Source of the DNA: Janibacter indicus
GTDB taxonomy: Bacteria; Actinomycetota; Actinomycetes; Actinomycetales; Dermatophilaceae
Assembly: GCF_900176385.1 (NCBI RefSeq)
Contig: NZ_FWXN01000002.1
Location: 62,001-126,000 of the forward strand
DNA: 64,000 bases
Direction: 5' to 3'
Shown here: positions 14,261 to 22,818 of the stretch, one piece after another
Layout of the letters: each line of letters opens with the position of its first letter
Position numbering within the stretch: the first letter of the stretch is position 1
The notes under the pieces: generated by a model
Told to the model about the DNA's origin: nothing
The model's database searches: none
Seen by the model: the letters and a program-made list of their open reading frames with translations, nothing else
Made by a program: the position numbers and the translations under genes

Positions 14261-16065
14261 CGCACGACCTCCCGCAGGCTCCCGTCGACCCGGCGGGTCC
14301 AGCCACGTGAGTCGAGGTGCTCGAGCAGCGGCACGGCGACCCGGCGAGTCGTGCCCAGCGCCTGACGCGCAGCGCTCAGGGTGAAGGGCTGCTCCAGCCC
14401 CGAGAGCAGTCGCATCGCCCGTGCCGGTCCGCTCGGCAGCAGGACGACGTCGTCGGGCAGTCGCAGCAGCCGCCCGAGGCGCGCGGCAGCGGCGAGCTCC
14501 GCGGGGCCCAGCCCGAGGTCGTCGAGGTCACCCCTCTCCGGCGCGATGAAGGGAGCCTCCCGCAGCCTCTCCTCGAGAGCCGCGACCCCCGCCTCGGCGG
14601 GACCGAGGCCGGAGGCTTTCGGGTCCAGGACCCGGCCGTCGGTGATCGTCAGGTCGGAGCCTGCGACGAGGCCGCGGACGAGGTCGGGGCCCAGGTCCGC
14701 GGGCAGGTGGTCCGGCAGGGCGAGGGCCCGTGCGGCCTCGGCCACGGGCATCCCGGCGCTCAGGCGATCGGCGGAATGGTGGGCGCGGACGGCTTCGACC
14801 AACCGGCCTCGCCACGCCTCCATGGCTGCGGGGTCGATGCGCCAGTCGCCCTGCCGCACAGCGGTGCTCGGCACCAGAAGCCCCAGTCGCTCGAAGGTGT
14901 CGAGGCGCTCCGCCGACCGCGACCGCAGGCGCGTCGCCGCGAGGTCGCCGGCTGACAGGGCCTTGGCCCGACGAGAGGCGGCGCCGCGGCGGGTGAGCCG
15001 CAGGGGGTCGACGTCAAGGACCCGAACGGCCCACAGTCGACGACTGCCCGGGTCGCGCAGGATCGCCCGGTCGCCGACCCGCCACGGCAGGTCGACGCCC
15101 GCCGACAGCCGGGCGAAGTCGTCACCGAGCGGTCGCACGTGCACCGGCACGTCGACCGACCCCACGTGCAGCGTCGCCTGCTCGGGAGTCCGCATTTCCT
15201 TGAGGTCGTGCGAACCGGTCGCGTGCGAGCCACCCACCTCGGTGAGCCGCACGTCGACGGTCGGGGCGAGTTCCCAGGCATCGGTGGTGAGCAGCACGGC
15301 CGAGCGGCTCACGTCGTCGACGCGGCGCAGGTTGACCGCGGTCCGCGAGACCGGGCCGACGGACTCACGCGCTGCGTCCTGGCTGTGCAGGCCGCGGACC
15401 GTCACCTCGCGGGTGGTGCCGCGGTCGAGCAGCAGCAGTCGGTCGCCGGTGCGGACAGTGCCGGTGCCGAGCGTGCCCGTGACGACGGTGCCCGCACCCG
15501 GCACCGAAAAGGCGCGGTCGCACCAGAGCCGCACTGCCGCAACGACATCCGGCTCGGGCAGCCGAGCGGCGAGGTCGGCGAGGGCGGTGCGCAGGTCGTC
15601 GAGACCGGCGCCCTTCGTCGCGGAGACCTCGACCGCCGGCACGTCGAGCCCAGCCGCAGCAAGCCGCCGTCCGGCGTCGGCCTGCACGGTCGCGATGCGG
15701 TCGTCGTCGGCGAGGTCACAGCGGGTGATGACGAGCAGCCCGTCGGTGATGCCCAGCGCCTGCACGGCCGCGAGGTGTTCGCTGCTCTGCGCCTGCCAGC
15801 CCTGATCCGCCGCGACGACGAAGACCACAGCCGGCGCCGGTCCCAGCCCCGACAGCATCGTCCCGACGAACCTCTGGTGCCCCGGCACGTCGACAAAGGC
15901 GATCTCGACCCCACCCGGCAGGCGCGTCCACGCGTAGCCGAGCTCGATGGTCAGCCCCCGGTCCCGCTCCTCCGACAGGCGGTCCGGGTCGCGCCCCGTC
16001 AGCGCCCGGACGAGCGTGGACTTGCCGTGGTCGACGTGGCCTGCGGTCGCCAGCACCCGCCTCAT
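14257..16065 (-). CDS. selB: Selenocysteine-specific elongation factor SelB
   Basis: 602 residues. The N-terminal GTPase domain has [16 protein letters not shown] (P-loop), [15 protein letters not shown] (G3) and [10 protein letters not shown] (G4), followed by EF-Tu-like beta-barrel domains. The C-terminal half has the winged-helix repeats that bind the SECIS hairpin, ending [20 protein letters not shown]. It delivers selenocysteyl-tRNA(Sec) to UGA codons. It overlaps selA by 4 bases (ATGA) and is the last gene of the selA-selB unit. Confidence 0.95.
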   Translation of the reverse strand: MRRVLATAGHVDHGKSTLVRALTGRDPDRLSEERDRGLTIELGYAWTRLPGGVEIAFVDVPGHQRFVGTMLSGLGPAPAVVFVVAADQGWQAQSSEHLAAVQALGITDGLLVITRCDLADDDRIATVQADAGRRLAAAGLDVPAVEVSATKGAGLDDLRTALADLAARLPEPDVVAAVRLWCDRAFSVPGAGTVVTGTLGTGTVRTGDRLLLLDRGTTREVTVRGLHSQDAARESVGPVSRTAVNLRRVDDVSRSAVLLTTDAWELAPTVDVRLTEVGGSHATGSHDLKEMRTPEQATLHVGSVDVPVHVRPLGDDFARLSAGVDLPWRVGDRAILRDPGSRRLWAVRVLDVDPLRLTRRGAASRRAKALSAGDLAATRLRSRSAERLDTFERLGLLVPSTAVRQGDWRIDPAAMEAWRGRLVEAVRAHHSADRLSAGMPVAEAARALALPDHLPADLGPDLVRGLVAGSDLTITDGRVLDPKASGLGPAEAGVAALEERLREAPFIAPERGDLDDLGLGPAELAAAARLGRLLRLPDDVVLLPSGPARAMRLLSGLEQPFTLSAARQALGTTRRVAVPLLEHLDSRGWTRRVDGSLREVVR

Positions 16066-17414
16066 GGCGAAGGGGGCTCCGCCCCGGTCCCGCGGTGGGC
16101 GGCGTTGTCGTCCAAGGCTGCTCGCAGCGCCCGCTCCACGTCGGAGTCACGGTCGGCCGGGATGCAGCGCAGGTCGACCAAGCCGCAGCCGCCCTCGACA
16201 CGAGCCAGCACGACGGGCACGCCAGCGGTGGGTCGACGCAGCCGCTCGACCGCCTCGACGGGCACCTCGACCGCCCAGCCGGGCAGCGGAACCCCGGGGG
16301 CGCCGCCGCCACCGACGCGACCGTCGACGGCGACCACCTCCCGGCCCAGTGCGGTCGCGAGGACGTCGACCCGTGGCCGCAGCTCGTCAGCGGTGGCGTG
16401 GAGCGACATGGCGACCGGCGGGACCGGGCCGCGCACGGTCGCCTCGAGCGCGGCGAGGGTGAGCTTGTCGACCCGCAGCGCCCGGGCGAGCGGGTGGCGC
16501 CGCAGCCGCTCGACGACCTCGGCATCACCGAGGACGAGGCCGGCCTGGGGTCCGCCGAGCAGCTTGTCGCCGCTGGCGGTCACGATCGTCGCGCCGGCGC
16601 GCAGCCAGGTCGTCGCGTCGGGCTCGTCGGGCAGCAACGGGTCGGGCGTCAGCAGCCCGGAGCCGATGTCGGCGACGACCGGCACGCGCGAGCCGTCGGG
16701 CCGGGTCAGCCCGCGCAGCTCCTCCAGCCCGACGGCCGTGGTGAAGCCGTCGACCCGGAAGTTGCTCGGGTGCACCTTGAGCACGCACCCGGTCTCGGGG
16801 CCGATGGCGTCGGCGTAGTCGCGCAGGTGCGTGCGGTTGGTCGTGCCGACCTCGCGCAGGCGGGCTCCGGTCGAGGCGATGAGGTCGGGCAGGCGGAATC
16901 CGTCGCCGATCTCGACCATCTCGCCGCGCGAGACGACGACCTCGCGGCCGGCGGCCAAGGCGGTCGTCGCGAGCACGAGGGCGGCTGCGCCGTTGTTGAC
17001 CGCCAGCGCACCAGCCGCGTCGGGCACGGCCTCGAGCAGTGCGGCCAGCGCGCCGGCACCCCGTCGGCTGCGCGCCCCGGTCGTCAGGTCCATCTCGACG
17101 TCGACATAGCCGGCCGCATCGACGACGGCCTCGATCGCGCTGGGGGAGAGGGGCGCTCGCCCGACATTGGTGTGCACCACGACGCCCGTCGCGTTGAGCA
17201 CCGGCGTCAGTGAGGAGGCCCGGGCCGGGAGCGATGCCAGCGCCGCGCCGGCCACGTCCTCCGGCGGGATCTCGCCGGCCCTCGCCCGCTGCTGGGCCGC
17301 GACGATCGCCGAGCGCACCACCGGCCGACCGAGACGCTCCGTCGCCGCGACGAAGGGGGGATCCGCCAGCAGCGTGTCGGTGCGCGGGATCGACCGGCGG
17401 GGGTCCTCGCTCAC
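16062..17414 (-). CDS. selA: L-seryl-tRNA(Sec) selenium transferase
   Basis: 450-residue pyridoxal-phosphate enzyme that converts Ser-tRNA(Sec) to Sec-tRNA(Sec) with selenophosphate. Family segments include [29 protein letters not shown] and the cofactor-binding lysine in [14 protein letters not shown] (about K284). The start is GTG 17414 because AAGGGAG lies 7 bases upstream; the longer open frame runs through the tRNA gene and cannot be coding. tRNA(Sec) lies 43 bases upstream on the same strand. Confidence 0.95.
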   Translation of the reverse strand: MSEDPRRSIPRTDTLLADPPFVAATERLGRPVVRSAIVAAQQRARAGEIPPEDVAGAALASLPARASSLTPVLNATGVVVHTNVGRAPLSPSAIEAVVDAAGYVDVEMDLTTGARSRRGAGALAALLEAVPDAAGALAVNNGAAALVLATTALAAGREVVVSRGEMVEIGDGFRLPDLIASTGARLREVGTTNRTHLRDYADAIGPETGCVLKVHPSNFRVDGFTTAVGLEELRGLTRPDGSRVPVVADIGSGLLTPDPLLPDEPDATTWLRAGATIVTASGDKLLGGPQAGLVLGDAEVVERLRRHPLARALRVDKLTLAALEATVRGPVPPVAMSLHATADELRPRVDVLATALGREVVAVDGRVGGGGAPGVPLPGWAVEVPVEAVERLRRPTAGVPVVLARVEGGCGLVDLRCIPADRDSDVERALRAALDDNAAHRGTGAEPPSP

Positions 17415-17457
17415 GGCGCTGCTCCCTTCGTCGGGCGTGGTGGTGGTCGTGAAGATC

Positions 17458-17553
17458 TGGCGGAGGCGGACGGGAATCGAACCCGCCAGACCGAGATGCT
17501 CGGCCTCACCGGTGTTGAAGACCGGGGGGACCACCAGGAACCCAGACGCCTCC
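17458..17553 (-). tRNA. selC: tRNA-Sec (anticodon UCA)
   Basis: 96 nucleotides including an encoded CCA. The acceptor arms GGAGGCG and CGCCTCC pair. The anticodon loop is CTTCAAC within a CCGGT/ACCGG stem, giving anticodon UCA, which reads UGA. A long variable arm (GCCGAG-CAT-CTCGGT) and a T-loop TTCGATT complete the unusual selenocysteine tRNA shape. It lies between divergent selA and selD. Confidence 0.95.
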
Positions 17554-17612
17554 ACGGGCCACCCTAGGACCTCGCCGGGCCCGACACCGGCCGTGGGCCC
17601 TACGGTGTCGTC

Positions 17613-18614
17613 ATGGAGCCGATCCGTCTGACCCAGTACGCGCGCGGCGGAGGCTGCGCCTGCAAGATCCCGGCCGGCGAGCTCGAGCAGATCGTCGCCG
17701 GTCTGCACGCCACCGCACCGCCGGGGTCGGACGTCCTCGTCGGGCTCGACGACGGTGACGACGCGGCCGCCGTGCGACTCACGGGAGGCCAGGCTGTCCT
17801 CTCCACGACCGACTTCTTCACCCCCGTCGTCGACGACCCCTACGACTGGGGGCGGATCGCCGCGGCGAATGCGGTCTCGGACGTCTATGCCATGGGTGGC
17901 GACCCGGTCATGGCAATCAACCTCGTCGCGTGGCCGCGCGAGCTGCTGCCGACAGACCTGCTGCGCGAGGTCCTGCGCGGTGGGCTCGACCTCGCGACCG
18001 AGGCCGGCTTCCCCGTGCTCGGCGGGCACAGCATCGACGCCCCCGAGCCGATCTACGGCATGGCGGTCACCGGCACCGCCGACCCCGACCGGATCATGCG
18101 CAACGACGCGGCGGAAGCTGGACTGCCGATTAGCCTGACCAAGCCCCTCGGCGTCGGGGTGCTCAACAACCGGCACAAGGCGACCGGCGAGCGGAGCGAA
18201 GAGGCGATCGCCTCGATGGTCACCCTCAACCGCGACTCCTCCCGGGCGGCCGTCGCGGCGGGCATCCGCGCGGCGACCGATGTCACCGGCTTCGGCCTGC
18301 TCGGCCACCTCTACAAGATGACTCGCGCCTCGGGCGTCGCCGCCCGCGTCGACGCGGCGGCCGTGCCCTATGTCGCTGGCGCCCGCGAGGCCCTCGCCGC
18401 CGGTCACGTCCCTGGCGGCTCTCGTCGCAACCTTGACTGGGTGCGTCCGCACCTCGCGGCCGACGGCATCGCCGAGGAGGAGCTGATCCTGCTCGCCGAC
18501 GCGCAGACCTCCGGCGGTCTGCTCGTGGTCGGCGAGGTCCCCGGCGCGCCCGTCGTCGGCGAGACCGTCGCGGCCGGCTCCCTCGGTGACGGCGTGCTCG
18601 TGCAGGTCTCGTGA
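17613..18614 (+). CDS. selD: Selenide, water dikinase (selenophosphate synthetase)
   Basis: 333 residues of the PurM/SelD family that makes selenophosphate from selenide and ATP. The N-terminal glycine-rich loop GGGCACKIP carries the catalytic cysteine C15 and lysine K18, so this is a cysteine form and needs no selenocysteine itself. Other motifs are STTDFFTPVVDDPYDWG, MGGDPVMAINL and TDVTGFGLLGH. It is divergent from tRNA(Sec)-selA-selB and overlaps the following rhodanese gene by 4 bases (GTGA). Confidence 0.95.
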   Translation: MEPIRLTQYARGGGCACKIPAGELEQIVAGLHATAPPGSDVLVGLDDGDDAAAVRLTGGQAVLSTTDFFTPVVDDPYDWGRIAAANAVSDVYAMGGDPVMAINLVAWPRELLPTDLLREVLRGGLDLATEAGFPVLGGHSIDAPEPIYGMAVTGTADPDRIMRNDAAEAGLPISLTKPLGVGVLNNRHKATGERSEEAIASMVTLNRDSSRAAVAAGIRAATDVTGFGLLGHLYKMTRASGVAARVDAAAVPYVAGAREALAAGHVPGGSRRNLDWVRPHLAADGIAEEELILLADAQTSGGLLVVGEVPGAPVVGETVAAGSLGDGVLVQVS

Positions 18615-19003
18615 GCGAGGTCGACCGGGTCCTCGAGGCGGCTCGGGCCAGCCTGACTCGGTTCACCCCGCAGCAGGCCCACGACGCGGCGAAGGGGGGA
18701 GCCCTCCTCGTCGACACCCGCACCGCCGCGCAGCGGGCCCGGCAGGGCGAGCTGCCCGGGGCGCTCGTCGTCGACCGGACCGTGCTCGAGTGGCGCCTCG
18801 ACCCGACCTGCCCGCACCGCATCCCCGAGGCGCTGCCCGGGACCCGGGTCGTCGTGCTGTGCCGACAGGGCTACAGCTCGTCGCTGGCGGCGGTCTCCCT
18901 TCGCTCGCTCGGGGTGGACGCGACCGACGTCATCGGTGGGGTCGAGGCCTGGGCCGCCGCCGGCCTGCCCCTGCACACCGGGCCCGCCGACGTCCGCGAG
19001 TAG
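18611..19003 (+). CDS. Rhodanese-domain protein coupled to selD
   Basis: 130-residue single rhodanese domain. The active-site loop is LCRQGYSSSLAA with the catalytic cysteine, preceded by LLVDTRTAAQRARQGELPGA. The GTG start overlaps the selD stop, so translation is coupled. Rhodaneses carry persulfide sulfur and can also bind selenium as a perselenide; the coupling makes a role in feeding selenium to SelD plausible, but this is inference from context. Otherwise it is a generic sulfurtransferase of unknown substrate. Confidence 0.85.
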   Translation: MSEVDRVLEAARASLTRFTPQQAHDAAKGGALLVDTRTAAQRARQGELPGALVVDRTVLEWRLDPTCPHRIPEALPGTRVVVLCRQGYSSSLAAVSLRSLGVDATDVIGGVEAWAAAGLPLHTGPADVRE

Positions 19004-19012
19004 CCCCCCTTC

Positions 19013-19066
19013 CGCATTGCCCAACGGCAATGCGCCCTCACGCCCGCATTGCCCAACGGCAATGCG
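19013..19066. repeat. Two identical GCATTGCC hairpins in tandem
   Basis: CGCATTGCC-CAAC-GGCAATGCG occurs twice (19013-19034 and 19045-19066), each a perfect 9-bp stem with a 4-base loop. The same stem sequence recurs in the inverted repeat at 44241-44304. They lie just after the rhodanese stop and are likely terminators or a dispersed hairpin family. Confidence 0.65.
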
Positions 19067-19135
19067 CCCCCTTTCGCATTTCCTTCAGGAAATACGACCC
19101 GGGGTCCGACGACCTCAAGGAAATGCGAAGGGGGG
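19067..19135. terminator. Long inverted repeat between the rhodanese and OFA-transporter genes
   Basis: Arms 19067-19089 and 19113-19135 match at 21 of 23 positions (core CGCATTTCCTT). The left arm can also fold locally as CGCATTTCCT-TC-AGGAAATACG, so two alternative structures compete. It lies between convergent genes and ends 9 bases before the transporter stop. Confidence 0.6.
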
Positions 19136-19143
19136 CGGTTGCC

Positions 19144-20418
19144 TCAGGCGTGCTGCGGCTTCTTGGTGATGAAGGGGATGACCGCGCCGACGAGGGCGAT
19201 GACGCCGACGACGGTGAAGGCCATCGTGTACTGCTGGTCCTCGCCGATGAGCCAAGAGATGAGCAGCGGGCCGACGATGCCACCGATGGACCAGCCGATG
19301 AGCATCAGGCCGTAGATCGCGCCGGAGTTCTTCACGCCGAAGAAGTCGCCGGCCGTCGAGGGCAGGGTGCCGAAGGCGCCGCCGTAGCAGGTGTAGACGA
19401 TGGCGCACAGGACGTAGAAGACGACTGCCGAGCCCGCGTGCGGGATCGCGAGCAGGGCCAGTCCCTGCAGGCCGAGGATGCCGAGGAAGGCCGGCATGCG
19501 CCCGATCTTGTCCGAGACCGCCGCCCACAGGATGCGGCCGCCGCCGTTGAAGAGGCCCATGACGCCGACGAGGGTCGCGGCCGCCGCGGCACTCATGCCG
19601 GCGACGTCGGTCGCGGTGCCCGCGGCCACCGAGATGAGCGAGATGCCCGCGGTCACCGAGATCGTCAGGATGAGCGTCAGCAGGTACCACTGGGGCGTGC
19701 GCATGGCCTCCTGCTGGGTGAAGTCTTTGCCGGCGACGTTCTTGGCGGGGGTATCCCCCTTCGCAGCAGCCGGGGCACCGCCGACGGTGTAGCTGGCCGG
19801 GGGGTTCTTGAAGACCGAGGCGCCGATGAGGCCCATGACGAGGTAGGCGATGCCGAGGTAGAGGAAGACCTTCGTCGGGTACTGCTGGAAGTCCTCGCTC
19901 GAGTCGATCATCCGCTGCGCGAGCGGCGAGGTGATGACCGCACCGAAGCCGAAGCCGCCCACCGCGATGCCGGTGATCAGACCGCGCTTGTCAGGGAACC
20001 ACTTCTGCAGCATGGCGATCGGCACGATGTAGGCCAGACCGAGGCCGAAGCCGCCGAGCACGCCGTAGCCGAGGATGAGCAGCCACAGGTCGGAGGCATC
20101 ACGGGCGAAGCTCGCGAGGATGATGCCGATCGAGTAGATCGTCACGCCGACGAGCGCGACGAGGCGTGGCCCCTGCTTGTCCTGGATCCGTCCACCGAGG
20201 AAGGTCCCGACGAAGATCATGCCGATGGCGACCTCGAAGGGGATCGTCGCCTGCACCTTGGTCAGCTCGAGCGCCGACGGGTCGGCCTGGATCGCCTTGC
20301 TGAAGGTGCTCCACGCGTAGACGGCGCCGATCGCCAGCTGGACGAGGACACCGCCCGCGAGGATGAGCCAGCGGTTGCCGCCGGCGGACGTCGGGGCCTG
20401 CTCGGGTGCCGTGCTCAT
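19144..20418 (-). CDS. OFA-family (oxalate/formate antiporter-like) MFS transporter
   Basis: 424 residues with twelve hydrophobic segments. LAIGAVYAWSTFSKAI near the N-terminus and GGRIQDKQGPRLVALVG between helices are typical of the OFA family, as is NPPASYTV before the central loop. Family members exchange oxalate, formate and related carboxylates. It begins 43 bases after the membrane subunit of formate dehydrogenase on the same strand, so formate uptake or exchange for that enzyme is a reasonable guess. The ATG at 20418 follows GGGAGG. Confidence 0.82.
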   Translation of the reverse strand: MSTAPEQAPTSAGGNRWLILAGGVLVQLAIGAVYAWSTFSKAIQADPSALELTKVQATIPFEVAIGMIFVGTFLGGRIQDKQGPRLVALVGVTIYSIGIILASFARDASDLWLLILGYGVLGGFGLGLAYIVPIAMLQKWFPDKRGLITGIAVGGFGFGAVITSPLAQRMIDSSEDFQQYPTKVFLYLGIAYLVMGLIGASVFKNPPASYTVGGAPAAAKGDTPAKNVAGKDFTQQEAMRTPQWYLLTLILTISVTAGISLISVAAGTATDVAGMSAAAAATLVGVMGLFNGGGRILWAAVSDKIGRMPAFLGILGLQGLALLAIPHAGSAVVFYVLCAIVYTCYGGAFGTLPSTAGDFFGVKNSGAIYGLMLIGWSIGGIVGPLLISWLIGEDQQYTMAFTVVGVIALVGAVIPFITKKPQHA

Positions 20419-20461
20419 GGAACCTCCCACTGGTCGGGTGCCATCGGATGGTGACGGGGTG

Positions 20462-21628
20462 CTACCTGACGGTGACGATGCTGTCGTCGACGACGCCGTC
20501 CCCGCGCCGACGCTCGAGGCGGTCGCGCTGCACCCGGACGGTGTAGCGCGGGTCCTTGGCGGACTCGATGCCCGCCTCGACGATGCCCATGCGGGTCAGT
20601 GCCGAGGCGGCGGCGAGGGCGGCGCCCGAGGCGACCGCGACGATCCGGCTGCGTCCGGCGAGCAGGGTGCCGAGACCGCCACCGATGGCGAGGGCGCGGG
20701 CCAGGCGCAGGCGGCCGCCTGCAGTGCCCGTGCGCACCGGCTCGTCGATGCCCAGGCCGGTGAGGTGCTCCTCGAGGCGGTGCATCGCGAGCAGCTCGGC
20801 GCCGACACCGAGCAGCGCCAGTCGTCGCACCGGTCCGGCGAGGGCCGTGGGCGTGAGCACCATCTGCACGCCGCCGGCGGCCAGCGCGGCCGAGCCGACG
20901 AAGACGAAGGGGAGATCCCGCCGGCTCTCATGCCACACCGGGTGCGCGGTGTCGGCGAGCAGCACCGCCGTGTAGGCCGCGAGCGGCGCGCCGAAGGCCG
21001 CCTGGCCGATGGTCGAGGGCGTGCCGACGGCGTCGGTGACGCGGATGAGTGCGGTGACCGGACCTCGGGCGGGCAGCAGGCGCAGCACCTCGGCCCCCGT
21101 GGTGATCCCGGCGAAGCCCGCGTAGGCGGACAGGATCCACGTGCCGACCGACATCGGCGAGGTGAGTTTGACCGTGCGCATCATGTTGAGGAATCGCTCG
21201 GGCCGGCCGAGGTCGGCGACGAGTGCGATGCCGCTGAGGCCTACGGCGGCCATCGCCGTCAGGCGCGAGTTGCGTTGCAGCACGGAGTTGCCCGTGGCCG
21301 CCGCGCCCGCCTGGACGATGCCCGAGACTCCGGCGATGCCGCCGACGAAGAGATAGGCCGAGATCTTGTGGTCCCACGGCACCGGCTTGACGATGGGCTG
21401 GCCGTAGTAGCTGCTGAACTCCGCGTCCGGCACCGCGGGCGCCTCGCGTCGGCCGCCGCCCTCGCGGGTGAGCCAGCTGCGGGCGGTGCCGGCCCTCCTC
21501 GGTCCCTGAGGTGCGACGGAGTGGGTCCCACGTTCCGCGTGGGCGCCTCGAAGGGACGCGCGGTCACGGCGGCGTCTGCGGCCACCCTCCTCGGGGGGTC
21601 GGTAGCTGTCGAAGGGAGAGGTCGTCAC
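20462..21628 (-). CDS. NrfD/PsrC-like membrane subunit of formate dehydrogenase
   Basis: 388 residues: a hydrophilic N-terminus of about 85, then eight to nine hydrophobic helices. WDHKISAYLFVGGIAGVSG and DLGRPERFLNMMRTVKLTSP are hallmark motifs of NrfD/PsrC quinone-interacting subunits. It anchors the FdhAB dimer and would pass electrons to menaquinone, replacing the cytochrome-b FdnI type. GTG 21628 overlaps the fdhB stop by 4 bases. Residues about 24-43 (ASLRGAHAERGTHSVAPQGP) are encoded by a dispersed repeat inserted in frame. Confidence 0.85.
   Translation of the reverse strand: MTTSPFDSYRPPEEGGRRRRRDRASLRGAHAERGTHSVAPQGPRRAGTARSWLTREGGGRREAPAVPDAEFSSYYGQPIVKPVPWDHKISAYLFVGGIAGVSGIVQAGAAATGNSVLQRNSRLTAMAAVGLSGIALVADLGRPERFLNMMRTVKLTSPMSVGTWILSAYAGFAGITTGAEVLRLLPARGPVTALIRVTDAVGTPSTIGQAAFGAPLAAYTAVLLADTAHPVWHESRRDLPFVFVGSAALAAGGVQMVLTPTALAGPVRRLALLGVGAELLAMHRLEEHLTGLGIDEPVRTGTAGGRLRLARALAIGGGLGTLLAGRSRIVAVASGAALAAASALTRMGIVEAGIESAKDPRYTVRVQRDRLERRRGDGVVDDSIVTVR
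21501..21557 (+). repeat. Dispersed repeat family A with embedded CCCACGTTCC module, inside a gene
   Basis: Begins GGTCCCTGAG and ends CCTCGAAGGGAC. Its middle has a second palindrome GGGTCCCACGTTCCGCGTGG that recurs at 26216-26235 with one change. It lies in the coding region of the NrfD-type subunit (minus strand) without breaking the frame. Confidence 0.75.
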
Positions 21629-22818
21629 GTCCGGCTCCCGACGAAGGAGATCGCCACCGCCCCGAGCAGGCCGAGCCCCGCGACACCCGCCGCGCGGAAC
21701 ATCTCGGGCAGCCGCTTGGTCGGGGCCTCGGGGTCCGGCGGCAGGCCGTAGACCTCGGGCTCGTCGAGCAGGAGGAAGACCGAGCCGGTGCCGCCGACCC
21801 CGTCGTGCTCGTTGGCCCCGTAGAGGCGCGCCTCGGTGAAGCCCTGCTCGTGCAGCTGGGCGACTCGGTCCCGGGCGGTGGCGACCATGTCGTCGTGGGT
21901 GCCGAACTTGATCGACGTCGTCGGGCAGGTCTGCGCGCACGCGGGGGTCTGGTCGTGGGAGAGGCGGTCGTAGCAGAGCGTGCACTTCTGCGCCACGCCG
22001 ACATTGGGCACGTGGTCGTCGGCCCGGACCGAGACGCTCGCGTCGGTGCGTCGCTCGATGACGCCGAAGGGGCAGGCGCCGACGCAGTAGCCGCAGCCGT
22101 TGCAGATGTCGGCCTGAACGACGACCGTGCCGTGCTCGCTACGGAAGAGCGCACCCGTCGGGCAGACATCGAGGCAGCCGGCGTGGGTGCAGTGCTTGCA
22201 CACGTCGGAGGACATCAACCAGCGGAAGTCCGGCATCGCCCCGACCATTCCCCCGTTGGTCGAGGTGCGAGGGCCTCCCGGGCCCGAGCCTCGAGACCCC
22301 GGGCCGCCACCACCCTCGACCCCTCCCGGTCCCTGAGGAGGCGCGCCAGCGCCCTCTCGAAGGGTCGCGAGCATGTCGGTCAGCGCCGGGCCGTGCCCCT
22401 CGATCGGCGCGGGGAGGGTGCCGTAGCCGGCGGGGGGAGGGGCCGTGGTTTCGAGGCTCGCTGGCGCTCGCTCCTCAACCACCGGGGAGGTCGGCTCACC
22501 GACGGCCGGCATGCCCAGGTCGACGAGCCGCTGCCCGGACTCGCGGGCGGCCTCGATGCGCTCGCGGCTCTGCTCGACGAAGGCGACGTGCCGCCACGTG
22601 CTCGCGCCGAGGTCACCGGTGTTGTCGTAGCTGTTGCCGGTGATGGCGAGGCCGTCGAGGGGGATGCCGTTCCACTCCTTGCACGCGACCTCGCAGGCCT
22701 TGCAGCCGATGCAGATCGAGGTGTCGGTGAAGAATCCCTTGCGCTCGGGCGCCTCCCGCCACCCGGCGTCGCGGGCGGGGTCGGTGGCCCCGGAGAGCTG
22801 GCGGGCGAGGTAGCCCAT
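21625..22818 (-). CDS. fdhB: Formate dehydrogenase iron-sulfur subunit
   Basis: 397 residues, about 100 longer than typical FdnH/FdoH-type subunits. Four ferredoxin-like cysteine clusters are present: CIGCKACEVACK, CKHCTHAGCLDVCP, CNGCGYCVGACP and CTLCYDRL...ACAQTCP, so it should hold four [4Fe-4S] clusters. A C-terminal hydrophobic segment (GVAGLGLLGAVAISFVG) may anchor it. It starts at ATG overlapping the fdhA stop. The extra length lies between the first and second clusters (about residues 115-195) and is largely three dispersed repeats translated in frame. Confidence 0.92.
   Translation of the reverse strand: MGYLARQLSGATDPARDAGWREAPERKGFFTDTSICIGCKACEVACKEWNGIPLDGLAITGNSYDNTGDLGASTWRHVAFVEQSRERIEAARESGQRLVDLGMPAVGEPTSPVVEERAPASLETTAPPPAGYGTLPAPIEGHGPALTDMLATLREGAGAPPQGPGGVEGGGGPGSRGSGPGGPRTSTNGGMVGAMPDFRWLMSSDVCKHCTHAGCLDVCPTGALFRSEHGTVVVQADICNGCGYCVGACPFGVIERRTDASVSVRADDHVPNVGVAQKCTLCYDRLSHDQTPACAQTCPTTSIKFGTHDDMVATARDRVAQLHEQGFTEARLYGANEHDGVGGTGSVFLLLDEPEVYGLPPDPEAPTKRLPEMFRAAGVAGLGLLGAVAISFVGSRT
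22253..22300 (+). repeat. Dispersed palindromic repeat, family B, inside fdhB
   Basis: GTTGGTCGAGGTGCGAGGG on the left and CCGAGCCTCGAGACC on the right, with a CCCGGG centre. It is translated in the minus-strand fdhB as part of GSRGSGPGGPRTSTNGG. Confidence 0.7.
22328..22366 (+). repeat. Dispersed palindromic repeat, family A, inside fdhB
   Basis: GGTCCCTGAGGAGGCGCG and CGCCCTCTCGAAGGGTC flank a GCGCCAGCGC centre. In fdhB it reads TLREGAGAPPQGPGG. Confidence 0.75.
22446..22487 (-). repeat. Dispersed palindromic repeat, family B, inside fdhB
   Basis: GTGGTTTCGAGGCTCGCTGG continuing CGCTCGCTCCTCAACCACC, an inverted copy of the family seen at 26589-26626. In fdhB it reads VVEERAPASLETTAP. Confidence 0.72.

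Noticed and set aside
17415-18452. N-terminal extension of selA (frame continues about 346 codons upstream)
   Set aside because: The extension runs antisense through tRNA(Sec) and selD, and a good ribosome-binding site marks GTG 17414 as the real start.
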